The notes under the pieces were generated by a model. The model had not been told where the DNA came from and ran no database searches. It was given only the letters and a program-made list of their open reading frames with translations. From assembly GCA_017505725.1 (NCBI GenBank), contig JAFVOR010000084.1, positions 1 to 62,978 on the forward strand: a stretch of DNA of 62,978 bases, in the 5' to 3' direction. Positions 1 through 7,761 of this stretch are shown in pieces. The position numbers and the translations under genes were made by a program. The DNA comes from Alistipes sp. (lineage in GTDB: Bacteria; Bacteroidota; Bacteroidia; Bacteroidales; Rikenellaceae). Every line of letters starts with the position of its first letter. Position 1 is the first letter of the stretch.

Positions 1-921
1 ACTTCATCGTATAACAATGGCGTATTTTATAGCTCAAAATTCACCAAAGTTATAATTGGTGATGGCGTTACTTCGATTGGAGATTATGCATTCTATTATT
101 GCAGTAGTCTGACAAGTGTTACAATCCCTGATAGCGTTACTTCGATTGGGGAGGACGCATTCTTTAATTGCACCTCGCTGACAAGTGTTACAATCCCTGA
201 TAGCGTTACTTCGATTGGAGAGGGTGCATTCGCTCGTTGCACCTCGCTGACAAGTGTTACAATCCCTGATATCATTACTTCGATTGGGGAGGACGCATTC
301 TATGGTTGCACCTCGATGACAAGTGTTACAATACCGAATAACGTTACTTCGATTGGAACTGATGCATTCTCTTATTGCACCTCTTTGACAAGTGTCACAA
401 TTCCTGATAGCGTCACTTCGATTGGATCTAATGCATTCTGTGATTGCAGTAGTCTAAAAGCCTTCTATGGAAAGTTCGCTTCTGCGGATAATCATTGTTT
501 GGTTATTGATGGCGTGCTAAACTCTTTTGCTCCTGTAGGATTAACAGAATACACTATTCCTGATAGCGTTACTTCGATTGGAGATTATGCATTCTCTGAT
601 TGCACCTCGCTTGCAAGTGTAACAATCCCTGATAGCGTTACTTCGATTGGAAATTGTGCATTCTATAATTGCGACGGCCTAACAAGTATCACTATTCCAG
701 ATAGCGTTACTTCGATTGGAACTTATGCATTCTATAATTGCAGTAGCCTGACAAGTGTATATTGCAAGGCGACAACTCCTCCGACTGGCAGCAGTTATAT
801 GTTCAACAACAACGCTACGGGCAGAAAGATTTATGTGCCACGCAATTCGGTAAGTGCATATAAAGCAGCATCGTATTGGAGAGACTACGCTTCGTATATT
901 GTAGGATATGACTTTGAGTAA
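1..921 (+). CDS. BspA-like leucine-rich repeat surface protein, 5'-truncated by the window edge
   Basis: The reading frame is open from base 1 to the TAA at 919-921, so only the C-terminal 306 residues are seen. It consists of about eight LRR_5 (BspA/TpLRR) repeats of 23 residues with the core TIPDSVTSIGxxAFxxC. One repeat is interrupted by an AFYGKFASADN...CLVIDGVLNSF insert. The C-terminal cap (GRKIYVPRNSV, ending YDFE) closes the protein. The repeats are nearly identical at DNA level (69-bp period) and match those of the gene at 60661-62559. BspA-type LRR proteins are usually surface-exposed and bind host matrix proteins or other bacteria. That role here is inferred from the family. The signal peptide and N-terminal domains lie outside the window. 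Confidence 0.9.
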   Translation, partial: TSSYNNGVFYSSKFTKVIIGDGVTSIGDYAFYYCSSLTSVTIPDSVTSIGEDAFFNCTSLTSVTIPDSVTSIGEGAFARCTSLTSVTIPDIITSIGEDAFYGCTSMTSVTIPNNVTSIGTDAFSYCTSLTSVTIPDSVTSIGSNAFCDCSSLKAFYGKFASADNHCLVIDGVLNSFAPVGLTEYTIPDSVTSIGDYAFSDCTSLASVTIPDSVTSIGNCAFYNCDGLTSITIPDSVTSIGTYAFYNCSSLTSVYCKATTPPTGSSYMFNNNATGRKIYVPRNSVSAYKAASYWRDYASYIVGYDFE

Positions 922-945
922 TTGATACTAACCTATTAGACACCT

Positions 946-990
946 ATCGCCTCGTAGATTTTTATTCTGTCTGCGAGGCGATTGCTTTAA
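946..990 (+). terminator. Possible terminator hairpin after the BspA-like gene
   Basis: A perfect 9-bp stem (ATCGCCTCG 946-954 with CGAGGCGAT 974-982) encloses a 19-nt AT-rich loop 25 nt after the stop codon. It is followed by TGCTTT, a weak U-tract. Position fits a terminator, but the poor T-run keeps this moderate. Confidence 0.5.
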
Positions 991-1008
991 TCCCATCCCT
1001 CTGCCATA

Positions 1009-1127
1009 GGTATCGAAAACGATACCAAGCACTCGAAAACGGCATCCCCTTACCCTCTCGGGTATTAAAAATCATACCTGGCACCCTAATATGACTCCTC
1101 TCACTCGTGGGTATTAAAAATCATACC
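1009..1127. repeat. Three small GGTAT...ATACC hairpin repeats
   Basis: GGTATCGAAAACGATACC (1009-1026) is a perfect 7-bp stem with an AAAA loop. GGGTATTAAAAATCATACC occurs twice (1060-1078, 1109-1127), 49 bp apart, and forms a similar hairpin. A degenerate relative lies between the first two. They resemble a short palindromic intergenic repeat. No function is evident. Confidence 0.6.
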
Positions 1128-1171
1128 CGCAAGAAATACCTCATATTCTTTTAACTCTTTGTTGAAAAATC

Positions 1172-1200
1172 TCTCAACTCTCAACTCTCAACTCTCAACT
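1172..1200. repeat. TCTCAAC short tandem repeat
   Basis: Four tandem copies of the heptamer TCTCAAC lie just upstream of the -7 element at 1207. The complementary motif (GTTGAGA) recurs at 44657-44680 upstream of rlmD, so this is a low-complexity intergenic repeat of this genome. Confidence 0.6.
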
Positions 1201-1206
1201 TTTTCT

Positions 1207-1214
1207 TATCTTTG
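1207..1214 (+). promoter_or_regulatory. Bacteroidota -7 element for the aminotransferase
   Basis: TATCTTTG matches the TAnnTTTG consensus and lies 33 nt upstream of the ATG at 1248. No TTTG is found about 20 nt upstream, where repeat sequence sits. The element means that the TTG at 1212 cannot be the start codon, because it would lie in the promoter. Confidence 0.65.
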
Positions 1215-1247
1215 CACCAAAGAAATCCAAATACTTTAATATATATT

Positions 1248-2432
1248 ATGAGCAAGGTTACTATCGAGCGCGCGCATCGTATGGATGGCACTGGCGAGTA
1301 CTACTTCTCGCGCCGTCTTCGTGAGATTGCAGAGATTGAGGCGACTACAGGTCGTCAGATTATCAAGTTGGCTATGGGAAGCCCTGACCTTCCGCCACAT
1401 CCATCGGTTGTGGAGCGTTTGTCGAAGGAGGCTCTCCGTCCCGATGTACACAAGTATATGTCGTTCAAGGGCGAGCCTATTTTGCGTAAGGCTTTTGCCG
1501 ATTGGTACGCAAAGTGGTATGGTGTAGAGGTTGACTTCAACACCGAGATTTTGCCACTCATCGGTTCGAAGGAGGGCATTATGCACATCTGCCAGACCTT
1601 CATCAACCCTGGCGACAAGGTGCTCGTGCCGAACCCAGGTTATGCTGCATACAAGGCCGCTGTAACAATGACAGGTGGCGTGATGCTCCCATATTCGCTC
1701 AACAAGGAGAATGGCTTCAAGCCTGACTTCGCAGCTATCGAGGCTGCTGGCGTAGAGGGCGTGAAGATTATGTTCGCGAACTTCCCTGGTATGCCAACAG
1801 GCCAGACTCCAACCAAGGAGCTCTTCGAGGAGATCGTTGCATTCGGTCGCAAGCACAACATTCTCATTATCCACGACAACCCATATTCGTTCATCCGTAA
1901 CAACGACAAGCCGATGTCGATCCTCTCGATCGAGGGCGCAAAGGATGTGGCTATGGAGATGAACTCGTTGTCGAAGGGTCACTCGATGGCTGGATGGCGT
2001 GTAGGTGTTATCATCGGTAAGGAGGAGTGGATTAACTCGATCTTGACCTTCAAGTCGAATATGGACTCGGGTATGTTCTACCCTGTTCAGGCTGCTGCCG
2101 AGACCGCTCTTTCGTTGGGCGAGGATTGGTTCACCGAGTTGAACGCTATCTATCGTGAGCGCGAGAAGCAGGGTAACGAGTTGCTCGATGCTCTCGGATG
2201 TACCTACCAGCCAAATCAGGCCGGTTTGTTCATCTGGGCAGAGATTCCGGCTGACTACGAGGGCGATTGCTACGACTTCTCGGATGAGGTTATGGAGAAG
2301 TGCGATGTGTTCCTCACTCCTGGTGGCATCTTTGGAACCGAGGGTAAGCGTTATGTCCGCATCACTCTCTGCTGCCCTGCCGAGTTGTTGAAGAAGGCAA
2401 CCGACAATATCAAGGCTCGATACACAAAGTAA
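1248..2432 (+). CDS. Class I/II pyridoxal-phosphate aminotransferase
   Basis: A 394-residue cytosolic fold-type I aminotransferase. Visible landmarks are NPGYAAYK (129-136), NFPGMPTG (178-185, the NxxNPTG-like turn), HDNPYS (209-214, with the Asp that contacts the PLP ring nitrogen and the Tyr) and SLSKGHSMAGWRVG, whose Lys243 should form the Schiff base. An Arg in the C-terminal RITLCCP segment probably binds the substrate carboxylate. Length and layout fit AspC/DapL-like enzymes of Bacteroidota, so the substrate may be aspartate, another amino acid or LL-diaminopimelate. Sequence alone does not decide this. The ATG at 1248 is chosen because the upstream frame runs through the -7 element. 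It is a single-gene transcript ending at the hairpin at 2570. Confidence 0.9.
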   Translation: MSKVTIERAHRMDGTGEYYFSRRLREIAEIEATTGRQIIKLAMGSPDLPPHPSVVERLSKEALRPDVHKYMSFKGEPILRKAFADWYAKWYGVEVDFNTEILPLIGSKEGIMHICQTFINPGDKVLVPNPGYAAYKAAVTMTGGVMLPYSLNKENGFKPDFAAIEAAGVEGVKIMFANFPGMPTGQTPTKELFEEIVAFGRKHNILIIHDNPYSFIRNNDKPMSILSIEGAKDVAMEMNSLSKGHSMAGWRVGVIIGKEEWINSILTFKSNMDSGMFYPVQAAAETALSLGEDWFTELNAIYREREKQGNELLDALGCTYQPNQAGLFIWAEIPADYEGDCYDFSDEVMEKCDVFLTPGGIFGTEGKRYVRITLCCPAELLKKATDNIKARYTK

Positions 2433-2446
2433 AAGAATAATAAGCA

Positions 2447-2540
2447 AACTTCTGCGTTACGCTTCGGTCGTTGAACTGCTCACATACGCTAAAGTATGCT
2501 CCACGCTCAACGCCTCGCAGGCCTTGAATTTCATCTTTTT
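2447..2540. repeat. Intergenic palindromic repeat-like segment
   Basis: This stretch contains nested dyads (GTTGA...TCAAC around CATAC-GCTAAA-GTATG) and ends in GCCTCGCAGGCC. It looks like a decayed intergenic repeat. Only one copy is seen in this window, so the call rests on structure alone. Confidence 0.35.
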
Positions 2541-2569
2541 ATTCATTTACTACACTTTGTAAATAAAGG

Positions 2570-2600
2570 AAAGAGTTACCGTCACTGGTAACTCTTTCTC
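2570..2600. terminator. Bidirectional intrinsic terminator
   Basis: A perfect 11-bp stem AAAGAGTTACC (2570-2580) / GGTAACTCTTT (2587-2597) with a GTCACT loop lies between the convergent aminotransferase gene and the nuclease gene at 2620. T-rich sequence lies on one side and A-rich on the other, so it can stop transcription from both. Confidence 0.85.
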
Positions 2601-2619
2601 GTTTATTTTCGCAATCTCT

Positions 2620-3435
2620 CTATTCGAATATATCGTTCAATACCTTTGCAAGTCGATATCCCGCTTTGCGGAGTAGCAGTTCGACGGTTTCGAGGTTGTC
2701 GCGTTTGAACTTGGAAGGGTCGATAACCTCGTTAGGCTTGTATTGGCGCAATGGTATAGCAGTGCGTGCAGCATCTTCGCCCCAATCGTAGACATCACCT
2801 CGGCACCACTCGGCAACCTCTTCATCGGATGCAGTATCAATTACGCGAGCCAAATCGGTGTAACTCCACGGGTTAACACCTCCTACAAGACCTGCATCCC
2901 ACAAGCGGTGAAAATCCATTGCCTTTTTACCGTACTGCACCTTGTAGACACCCAACGAAGTGTCGCCCGGAAATCGGATATGCACCGGACAATGCATATC
3001 ACCCACTGCGTGCACAATCAGCGCAAGGTGTGTTAGACGCACCGAGTCGTTCATCTTTTTGTGGTTATCCTTCAACTCTTTAGCCCAAGTTTCGATGAAG
3101 TAGAGGCAGTTCTTTACATACTCGTCGCCCTTGCGGATGTAGTGCGGAGGCTTGCAGTTCTCGTCTACGCAATAGGTGTGCGGAAACATAGCCATACGTC
3201 TGTAGTTCGATGGCTGCCAACCGAGATCAATATAGAGCGGCTGATAGTCATCGGCATAGCACGAATAGTAGACTAACGATCTGCGGTGCATATATTTGTG
3301 GAGCATCTCCTTGGCCTTTGGGGTGAGATGGTCTTCGGCAATTTTCGCCACTGCGGCGTGCTCCCTGCGCCCCCAACCGTATGCTGAGGAGCATACGAAT
3401 AGTGCAATGACCAAAAGTATTGAATATCTTCTCAT
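2620..3435 (-). CDS. S1/P1-family secreted nuclease (paralogue 1)
   Basis: A 271-residue protein with a signal peptide ending in AYG, so that Trp21 becomes the mature N-terminus. This is required in S1/P1 nucleases because the N-terminal Trp and the following His (His26) bind zinc. Other expected trinuclear-zinc ligands are visible: His86 (FPHTY), His142, Asp146 and His152 in VHAVGDMHCPVH, and His176 and Asp180 in FHRLWD. The family cleaves single-stranded DNA/RNA or 3'-nucleotides outside the cytoplasm. The gene lies 10 nt downstream of a close paralogue (3446-4285) and ends at the terminator at 2570. It probably scavenges nucleic acids in the periplasm or outside the cell. Confidence 0.88.
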   Translation of the reverse strand: MRRYSILLVIALFVCSSAYGWGRREHAAVAKIAEDHLTPKAKEMLHKYMHRRSLVYYSCYADDYQPLYIDLGWQPSNYRRMAMFPHTYCVDENCKPPHYIRKGDEYVKNCLYFIETWAKELKDNHKKMNDSVRLTHLALIVHAVGDMHCPVHIRFPGDTSLGVYKVQYGKKAMDFHRLWDAGLVGGVNPWSYTDLARVIDTASDEEVAEWCRGDVYDWGEDAARTAIPLRQYKPNEVIDPSKFKRDNLETVELLLRKAGYRLAKVLNDIFE

Positions 3436-3445
3436 ACGCCGTTGC

Positions 3446-4285
3446 CTATTTTAATACCTCGTTCAAAACCTTTGCTAATCGGTAGCCCGCTTTTGTAAGC
3501 AGAAACTCGCCCGTTTGCTGATACTTATTGCGATAAGCAATCTCGTCTATCTCATCATCCGCCTGATATTCACGCATCGGGAACGATGTGATTGCTGCGT
3601 CTTTACCCCAGTCGAAGATGTCGCCCTTTTGGAACTTTGCAATCTCCTTTCCGGTGTAGATATCGAATAGCAGAGCCATATCAGTGTAGCTCCAAGGGTG
3701 TATTGCGCTAATCATTCTTGCGTCCCACAATCCGTGATAACTCATCTTTTTCTTCTTGTTGCCCTTGCCGAAGTAGATGTTGTATGTGCCGAGTGATGGC
3801 TCACGGTCGATAAATCGCATATGCATCGGGCAGTGCATATCACCTATGCCGTGAATTACGAGGTAGAGATGTACCAGACGCACCGAATCATTCATCGAAG
3901 CGTGGTTCTCGGCGAGATTCTTTGCGATGCGGTCGATATGGTAGAGCATATTTCCGTGCGTCTTGTTCTCGCCCTTCTTGATGATGTCGCGGTAGGGCAC
4001 GAAGTTCTTGTCGACGTGGTAGGTGTGAGGAAAGACCACCATACGACTACCATGCTCAGGCTCGAAACCTATGTCGACAATCATCTCCTTGCGATACCAA
4101 TCGGCGTGCGAGGCGTAGTATGCCATAGGGCGACCTCCAAGGTAGCTCTTTATTAGCTCCTTCGCCTTCGGGGTGAGGTGTCTTTCGGCAATCTCGGCTA
4201 CGGTGGCGTGCTCGCGAACACTCCAGCCGAAGCTTGTACCGCAAAGCATAGTCAATGCTGCAAGAGTTAGTAAGATTCGTTTCAT
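3446..4285 (-). CDS. S1/P1-family secreted nuclease (paralogue 2)
   Basis: 279 residues with a signal peptide MKRILLTLAALTMLCGTSFG followed by Trp21. The zinc ligands of the family are present: Trp21, His26, a His in VFPHTYH, His145, Asp149 and His155 in IHGIGDMHCPMH, and His184 and Asp188 in YHGLWD. It shares the layout ATVAEIAERHLTPKAKE with the downstream paralogue, so the two arose by tandem duplication. A third and fourth family member lie at 20571-22205. It is co-directional with the methyltransferase gene upstream (17-nt gap) and probably shares its transcript. Confidence 0.88.
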   Translation of the reverse strand: MKRILLTLAALTMLCGTSFGWSVREHATVAEIAERHLTPKAKELIKSYLGGRPMAYYASHADWYRKEMIVDIGFEPEHGSRMVVFPHTYHVDKNFVPYRDIIKKGENKTHGNMLYHIDRIAKNLAENHASMNDSVRLVHLYLVIHGIGDMHCPMHMRFIDREPSLGTYNIYFGKGNKKKKMSYHGLWDARMISAIHPWSYTDMALLFDIYTGKEIAKFQKGDIFDWGKDAAITSFPMREYQADDEIDEIAYRNKYQQTGEFLLTKAGYRLAKVLNEVLK

Positions 4286-4302
4286 ATTGTTTTGCTGTTA
4301 GG

Positions 4303-4938
4303 TTATTTCACTCTGATAAGGTTGATACCATCGCGTAGTGGTAGAATGACATTCTCTACCCTGCTGTCGTTGCGAACATATTCGTTGAAGGCAATGATCT
4401 CCTGTGTCTGTTTGTCTTTGCGAGCGACCTCCTCGACAACCTTTCCGTACCAGAGGATGTTGTCCGCCAAGATAAACGAGTTGCTGTGTACGAGGTTGTG
4501 CTCGAACAGCATCTCGTAGTAGGCTCGATATTCGCGCTTGTCGCCATCGATGAATACGAGGTCGTACTTCTCGCCGAGCTTCGGAGCAATCTCGAGTGCC
4601 GAGCCGATATGTTGGCGAATCTTGTCGCCCAAGCCGCTACGCTCGAAGAAGTCGGCTGCAATCATCTCCAACTCGTCATCTACCTCGCAGGTGTCGATTA
4701 TTGCGCCATCTTCGAGGCCCGCCGCCATCGAGAGTGCCGAATAACCCGTAAAAGTGCCAATTTCGAGGATGCGCTTTGGGCGAAGCATACGCACAAGCAT
4801 CTCGAGGGTCTTGCCCTGAATATGGCCCGAAATCATTCTCGGGTTGATAACTCGCAGATATGTCTCACGCTCCAATTCGTGCAGCAACTCCGTTTGCGGT
4901 GAGGACATCGCCTCGATGTATTGGTCAAGTTTATCCAT
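4303..4938 (-). CDS. SAM-dependent O-methyltransferase (Methyltransf_3 family)
   Basis: 211 residues, cytosolic. The Rossmann methyltransferase signature ILEIGTFTGYSALSMA sits near residues 55-70. An acidic motif (IDTCEVDD) should bind the SAM ribose, and DLVFIDGDKREYRAYYE resembles the metal-binding IDADK of catechol/caffeoyl-CoA O-methyltransferases. The length is typical of the bacterial family, which methylates catechols or other phenolics. The natural substrate is unknown. It is the first gene of the minus-strand cluster with the two nucleases. Short TGCAAAATTC-type repeats begin directly at its start codon. Confidence 0.88.
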   Translation of the reverse strand: MDKLDQYIEAMSSPQTELLHELERETYLRVINPRMISGHIQGKTLEMLVRMLRPKRILEIGTFTGYSALSMAAGLEDGAIIDTCEVDDELEMIAADFFERSGLGDKIRQHIGSALEIAPKLGEKYDLVFIDGDKREYRAYYEMLFEHNLVHSNSFILADNILWYGKVVEEVARKDKQTQEIIAFNEYVRNDSRVENVILPLRDGINLIRVK

Positions 4939-4979
4939 AATGCAAAATTCAAAATGCAGAATGCAAAATTATTTTAATT

Positions 4980-5018
4980 CGTCATTGCGAGGACAATTTA
5001 TTGTCCGTGGCAATCTCC
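4980..5018. repeat. Solo half of the CGTCATTGCGAG repeat
   Basis: CGTCATTGCGAG and GGCAATCTCC ends flank a perfect GGACAA-TTTA-TTGTCC hairpin. It is one arm of the MITE-like element at 5064-5163, apparently a solo copy. Confidence 0.7.
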
Positions 5019-5063
5019 ATTATTTTGGCTGTTAACTATTAGCCATTAGATTTTTGTATATAT

Positions 5064-5163
5064 CGTCATTGCGAGAGCCGTTAGGCTCGTGGCAATCTCC
5101 TACTTTTAATTTTAATAACAATAATGGAGATTCCCACAGTAGCTCCGCTCCTTCGGAATGACG
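5064..5163 (+). mobile_element. 100-bp MITE-like element, copy 1
   Basis: The ends are inverted: CGTCATTGCGAG at 5064 and GGAATGACG at 5155-5163. Each arm holds its own small hairpin (GAGCC-GTTA-GGCTC in the left arm) and finishes in GGCAATCTCC or its complement. The 25-nt AT-rich centre between the arms is the reverse complement of the centre of the copy at 60208-60307, which is also 100 bp long, so the two copies are inverted relative to each other. There is no coding capacity. It would need a transposase in trans, and none is in the window. It ends 67 nt before the promoter of a structured RNA. Confidence 0.75.
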
Positions 5164-5230
5164 ATTTGATTTATCTTCCGCAAAATTAAAAATTTTTGCC
5201 CACAATACCGCAACTATCAAATATTATTTC

Positions 5231-5238
5231 TAAATTTG
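5231..5238 (+). promoter_or_regulatory. -7 element of structured RNA copy A
   Basis: TAAATTTG matches TAnnTTTG and is followed at once by the conserved RNA 5' end (GTAGCGCAGTCC). No convincing TTTG is visible at the -33 position, unlike copies B and C. Confidence 0.6.
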
Positions 5239-5481
5239 TAGCGCAGTCCTCGGATTGCAGACATATTTTGATGAAAGTGTATTAGCTTTTATCCTTGAAT
5301 GGAAATCTGGAAAATTTCAAATGACCAAGGAGAGCAACGCACTCGTCACCGTGTATTGGTGTAAATGGCACTTTCGTTGCCCTATACCTACCAATACGGG
5401 TGTGGGGTATTGTTTATTTGGTCATAGGTATTCCAGAACCTCCATTCAGATAAACTAATCGGCCTCACACTTTCTTTTTAT
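5239..5481 (+). ncRNA. Rod-shaped structured RNA or leader, copy A
   Basis: A transcript of about 240 nt is predicted from the -7 element to a U-tract. It starts with a small hairpin (GCAGTCC / GGATTGC). A long rod follows: 5273-5280 with 5467-5474, 5296-5303 with 5441-5448, 5306-5312 with 5431-5437, 5321-5328 with 5418-5425, 5353-5360 with 5390-5397. Blocks identical to copy C are GGATTGCAGACATATT (5252-5267), GGTATTGTTTATTTG (5406-5420) and GCCTCACACTTTCTTTTT (5462-5479). The rod helices themselves differ in sequence between copies yet still pair, which indicates a selected structure. The terminal helix plus T-run looks like an intrinsic terminator. The next gene starts 46 nt later. Function unknown: 6S-like RNA or cis-acting leader. 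Confidence 0.75.
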
Positions 5482-5526
5482 ACAATCCGCACATTCGTGG
5501 CTGGTGCGCAAAAAGAGAAAATAAAA

Positions 5527-5964
5527 ATGGAAATATTGATAAGTAACACGATATATTCTTACATCTGTAAGGATATGGATTATTATTTTGCAGAAGATAT
5601 CAAGGTCGGTAATTGGGAAATACATCGAACAGTTAAAAACGGATACAAAGTAAAAAGCAATTACAAATGGGAGGCTGATTCCAATTTAGTATTCTCAATC
5701 ACCGACAAAAATGGCACAACTAAAAATAAGGTTTGGTTTTATTTTAGAAATGACTACGGGCTTCCTGTTGTTAAAAACGACGAAGATAATATCAATCGCA
5801 TTAAAAGATTTATAGAAAATTCTATTCTTTTTAAATGTGAGACATGGGATGACTATGAGAGTACAGCCTTTGTTCTTGGTGTAAAGAACATTATTGATGA
5901 AGTAGGAGATAATCTATCTAAAAGAAATCGTATAGAATATTTCGTAAAACACCCAATATACTAG
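5527..5964 (+). CDS. Hypothetical protein of an AT-rich islet
   Basis: 145 residues, soluble, no signal peptide or membrane segment, no family that I recognise. It is rich in Lys, Asn, Asp and aromatic residues and visibly more AT-rich than the core genes around it, consistent with acquisition. The ATG at 5527 is preferred over the GTG at 5497. It lies 46 nt downstream of the structured RNA at 5239-5481 and 5 nt upstream of the zinc-ribbon gene at 5970, so it is likely co-transcribed with it. Confidence 0.65.
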   Translation: MEILISNTIYSYICKDMDYYFAEDIKVGNWEIHRTVKNGYKVKSNYKWEADSNLVFSITDKNGTTKNKVWFYFRNDYGLPVVKNDEDNINRIKRFIENSILFKCETWDDYESTAFVLGVKNIIDEVGDNLSKRNRIEYFVKHPIY

Positions 5965-5969
5965 TAGAT

Positions 5970-7682
5970 ATGGTAGACAAAATAAAACAATGGTTGGAAA
6001 GTAACAATTTTGATGGTTTCGACAATCAATGGTACGGTTTTGTATCTCAGCTCATTCATAGCAGGCAAATCTTGTTTATGCGAAAAGTAGTAGAGGCGCA
6101 TCGCTTGGGCTTTGCCTCTATCACCATACCTCAACTATCAACCATTGTTAGCAATCGCAATAACTTAGAGATAGATGTATATATATTAACCCAATGTCTG
6201 CTATCTGTTTTAGAAAACAAGCGCCTTCCTTATGTTTGGGAAATATATAATACCATTCGTAATATATACGAGGCGTACAAGGTTGATGAATTTGAGATCC
6301 TATTCAATAAATTTGCGAATAGCCCACTGTTTGATACATGCACAGGATTTACTCATATAAAAAAGAAACCAGATGATATCAATGTCTACGGTAATATACC
6401 AATTGCCACACTTAAAATAAATGAAGATAAATCATGCGAATTGACATACAACGAGAACATAGAATATGTAAGATTTAGCATTTCTGTCGCTCGGCTAAAA
6501 TGCATCTCAGGAAGAAAATACAATCCCGATACAAAAATGTGGTCAATACCTGCATCTTCAATAGATGAAGTGGTAGATTTCTTGAGAAATTCTGTGATAG
6601 GGCGAAAATATAAAGAACAACATCTAATAGAGATAGAATATTTATACCATAAATACGCTCAAACAGGAGTGGAACAACCTTTTACTGCGTTAATGTGTTA
6701 TAGCGAAAGTTTCAACGAAGGCAGAAAGGATGAGATTCATTTTTGTGAGGGTAAAAAATGGATGTATCCACATTTTGGTCACTGCTTTTGGTGTGGAGGT
6801 TCAAGTGTTTTCTGTAAAGGATTGCACGCTCATGACAATTACACCGAGTATACATTATATGATATGTTGAAAATTATCAACAATGGTGACGACTGTCTAT
6901 TACAACAATCTTATAGTGGATACAATAGGCTTAAAAGATTAGTATCTCGCAAGCATTTACAATGTAAATCCTGCAATATGATGATAGAGCCAATAAAAGA
7001 TAAATCGAACAACGGTTACAATGCTCGCAGGGTTGTATATTTTCATTGCTCTAATATAGGCTGTGCAAATAAAGAAAAGATATATTTAACTCATTGTTTT
7101 CAAGAATCATGCGGAGGAATCATTGATAGTCGTGAAACTCAACGATGTTCTAACGGCTTCTATATATGCAAAAAATGCGGAGTATGCTGTGCCGAATCCC
7201 AATTTCAGCGCAAAATCGACTCAGATATACCATTAGGAGATTACATTTCGGGATTAATAAAGCAGCATAAGATGCATCTTGATAGTGGAGAGCCAAAGTT
7301 CTTCTGTCCTACATGTAGACATGCCCTTGAGTATGTCACATTGGATGATCCGCTTACAATAGTTAGTCATGATGGAAAAACAGTTATTGATGGATATCAT
7401 CGATGCCCTAATCATAAAGAGTACTTCGGTGTGTTCCCTAGGGATTATTCAAATCAATGCAAAAATGATTTTTTAGCAAAATTTATATGTCCGATATGTG
7501 GAGCATCACTTGAACAAAAAAAGATTACAGATCCATCAAATAAGAAGGTTATAAAATATCAGCAATGTAAGGAGCATGTAGACCATTATGGCATTTTCCC
7601 GAAAAGTCCAATGAATAAAAATGATAACGAACGGTTAAAAGAATTGAAAAAACGCACGGTACACGAAGTCGAATATTGGTAA
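5970..7682 (+). CDS. Multi-zinc-ribbon protein with a HARP-like segment, function unknown
   Basis: 570 residues, no signal peptide. Residues 168-207 contain ISGRKYNPDTKMWSIP, which resembles the HARP-like or helicase-associated motif (aggRwnpexkxWxvp) found next to SNF2-type and other DNA-processing enzymes. The second half is packed with metal-binding pairs: C272/C275, C332/C335, C360/C365, C400/C403/C406, then two tandem ribbons of the form CxxC-(about 30)-CxxH (C446, C449, C479, H482 and C507, C510, C533, H536), each ending in a FGVFP/YGIFP motif. No helicase, nuclease or ATPase motif is visible. The protein probably binds nucleic acid or protein. Composition is AT-rich like its partner at 5527. 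A role in defence or mobile-element biology is conceivable but unsupported. Confidence 0.65.
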   Translation: MVDKIKQWLESNNFDGFDNQWYGFVSQLIHSRQILFMRKVVEAHRLGFASITIPQLSTIVSNRNNLEIDVYILTQCLLSVLENKRLPYVWEIYNTIRNIYEAYKVDEFEILFNKFANSPLFDTCTGFTHIKKKPDDINVYGNIPIATLKINEDKSCELTYNENIEYVRFSISVARLKCISGRKYNPDTKMWSIPASSIDEVVDFLRNSVIGRKYKEQHLIEIEYLYHKYAQTGVEQPFTALMCYSESFNEGRKDEIHFCEGKKWMYPHFGHCFWCGGSSVFCKGLHAHDNYTEYTLYDMLKIINNGDDCLLQQSYSGYNRLKRLVSRKHLQCKSCNMMIEPIKDKSNNGYNARRVVYFHCSNIGCANKEKIYLTHCFQESCGGIIDSRETQRCSNGFYICKKCGVCCAESQFQRKIDSDIPLGDYISGLIKQHKMHLDSGEPKFFCPTCRHALEYVTLDDPLTIVSHDGKTVIDGYHRCPNHKEYFGVFPRDYSNQCKNDFLAKFICPICGASLEQKKITDPSNKKVIKYQQCKEHVDHYGIFPKSPMNKNDNERLKELKKRTVHEVEYW

Positions 7683-7761
7683 TAATGTTCAACTCTAACA
7701 ATGCTAATATCGCTATATTTTTTTTACAAAAACACAATAATTAAAAAAAAACTAAAACATT

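Noticed and set aside
1-750. Regular 69-bp repeats as a possible CRISPR array
   Set aside because: The units are in-frame LRR codons without unique spacers.
1236-2447. 403-codon open frame antisense to the aminotransferase
   Set aside because: It exactly shadows a well-recognised enzyme, has no family motif, and arises from codon bias of the sense gene.
5255-5458. 67-codon frame inside structured RNA A
   Set aside because: It lies within the conserved rod. The equivalent frame is not kept in RNA C, so selection is on structure.
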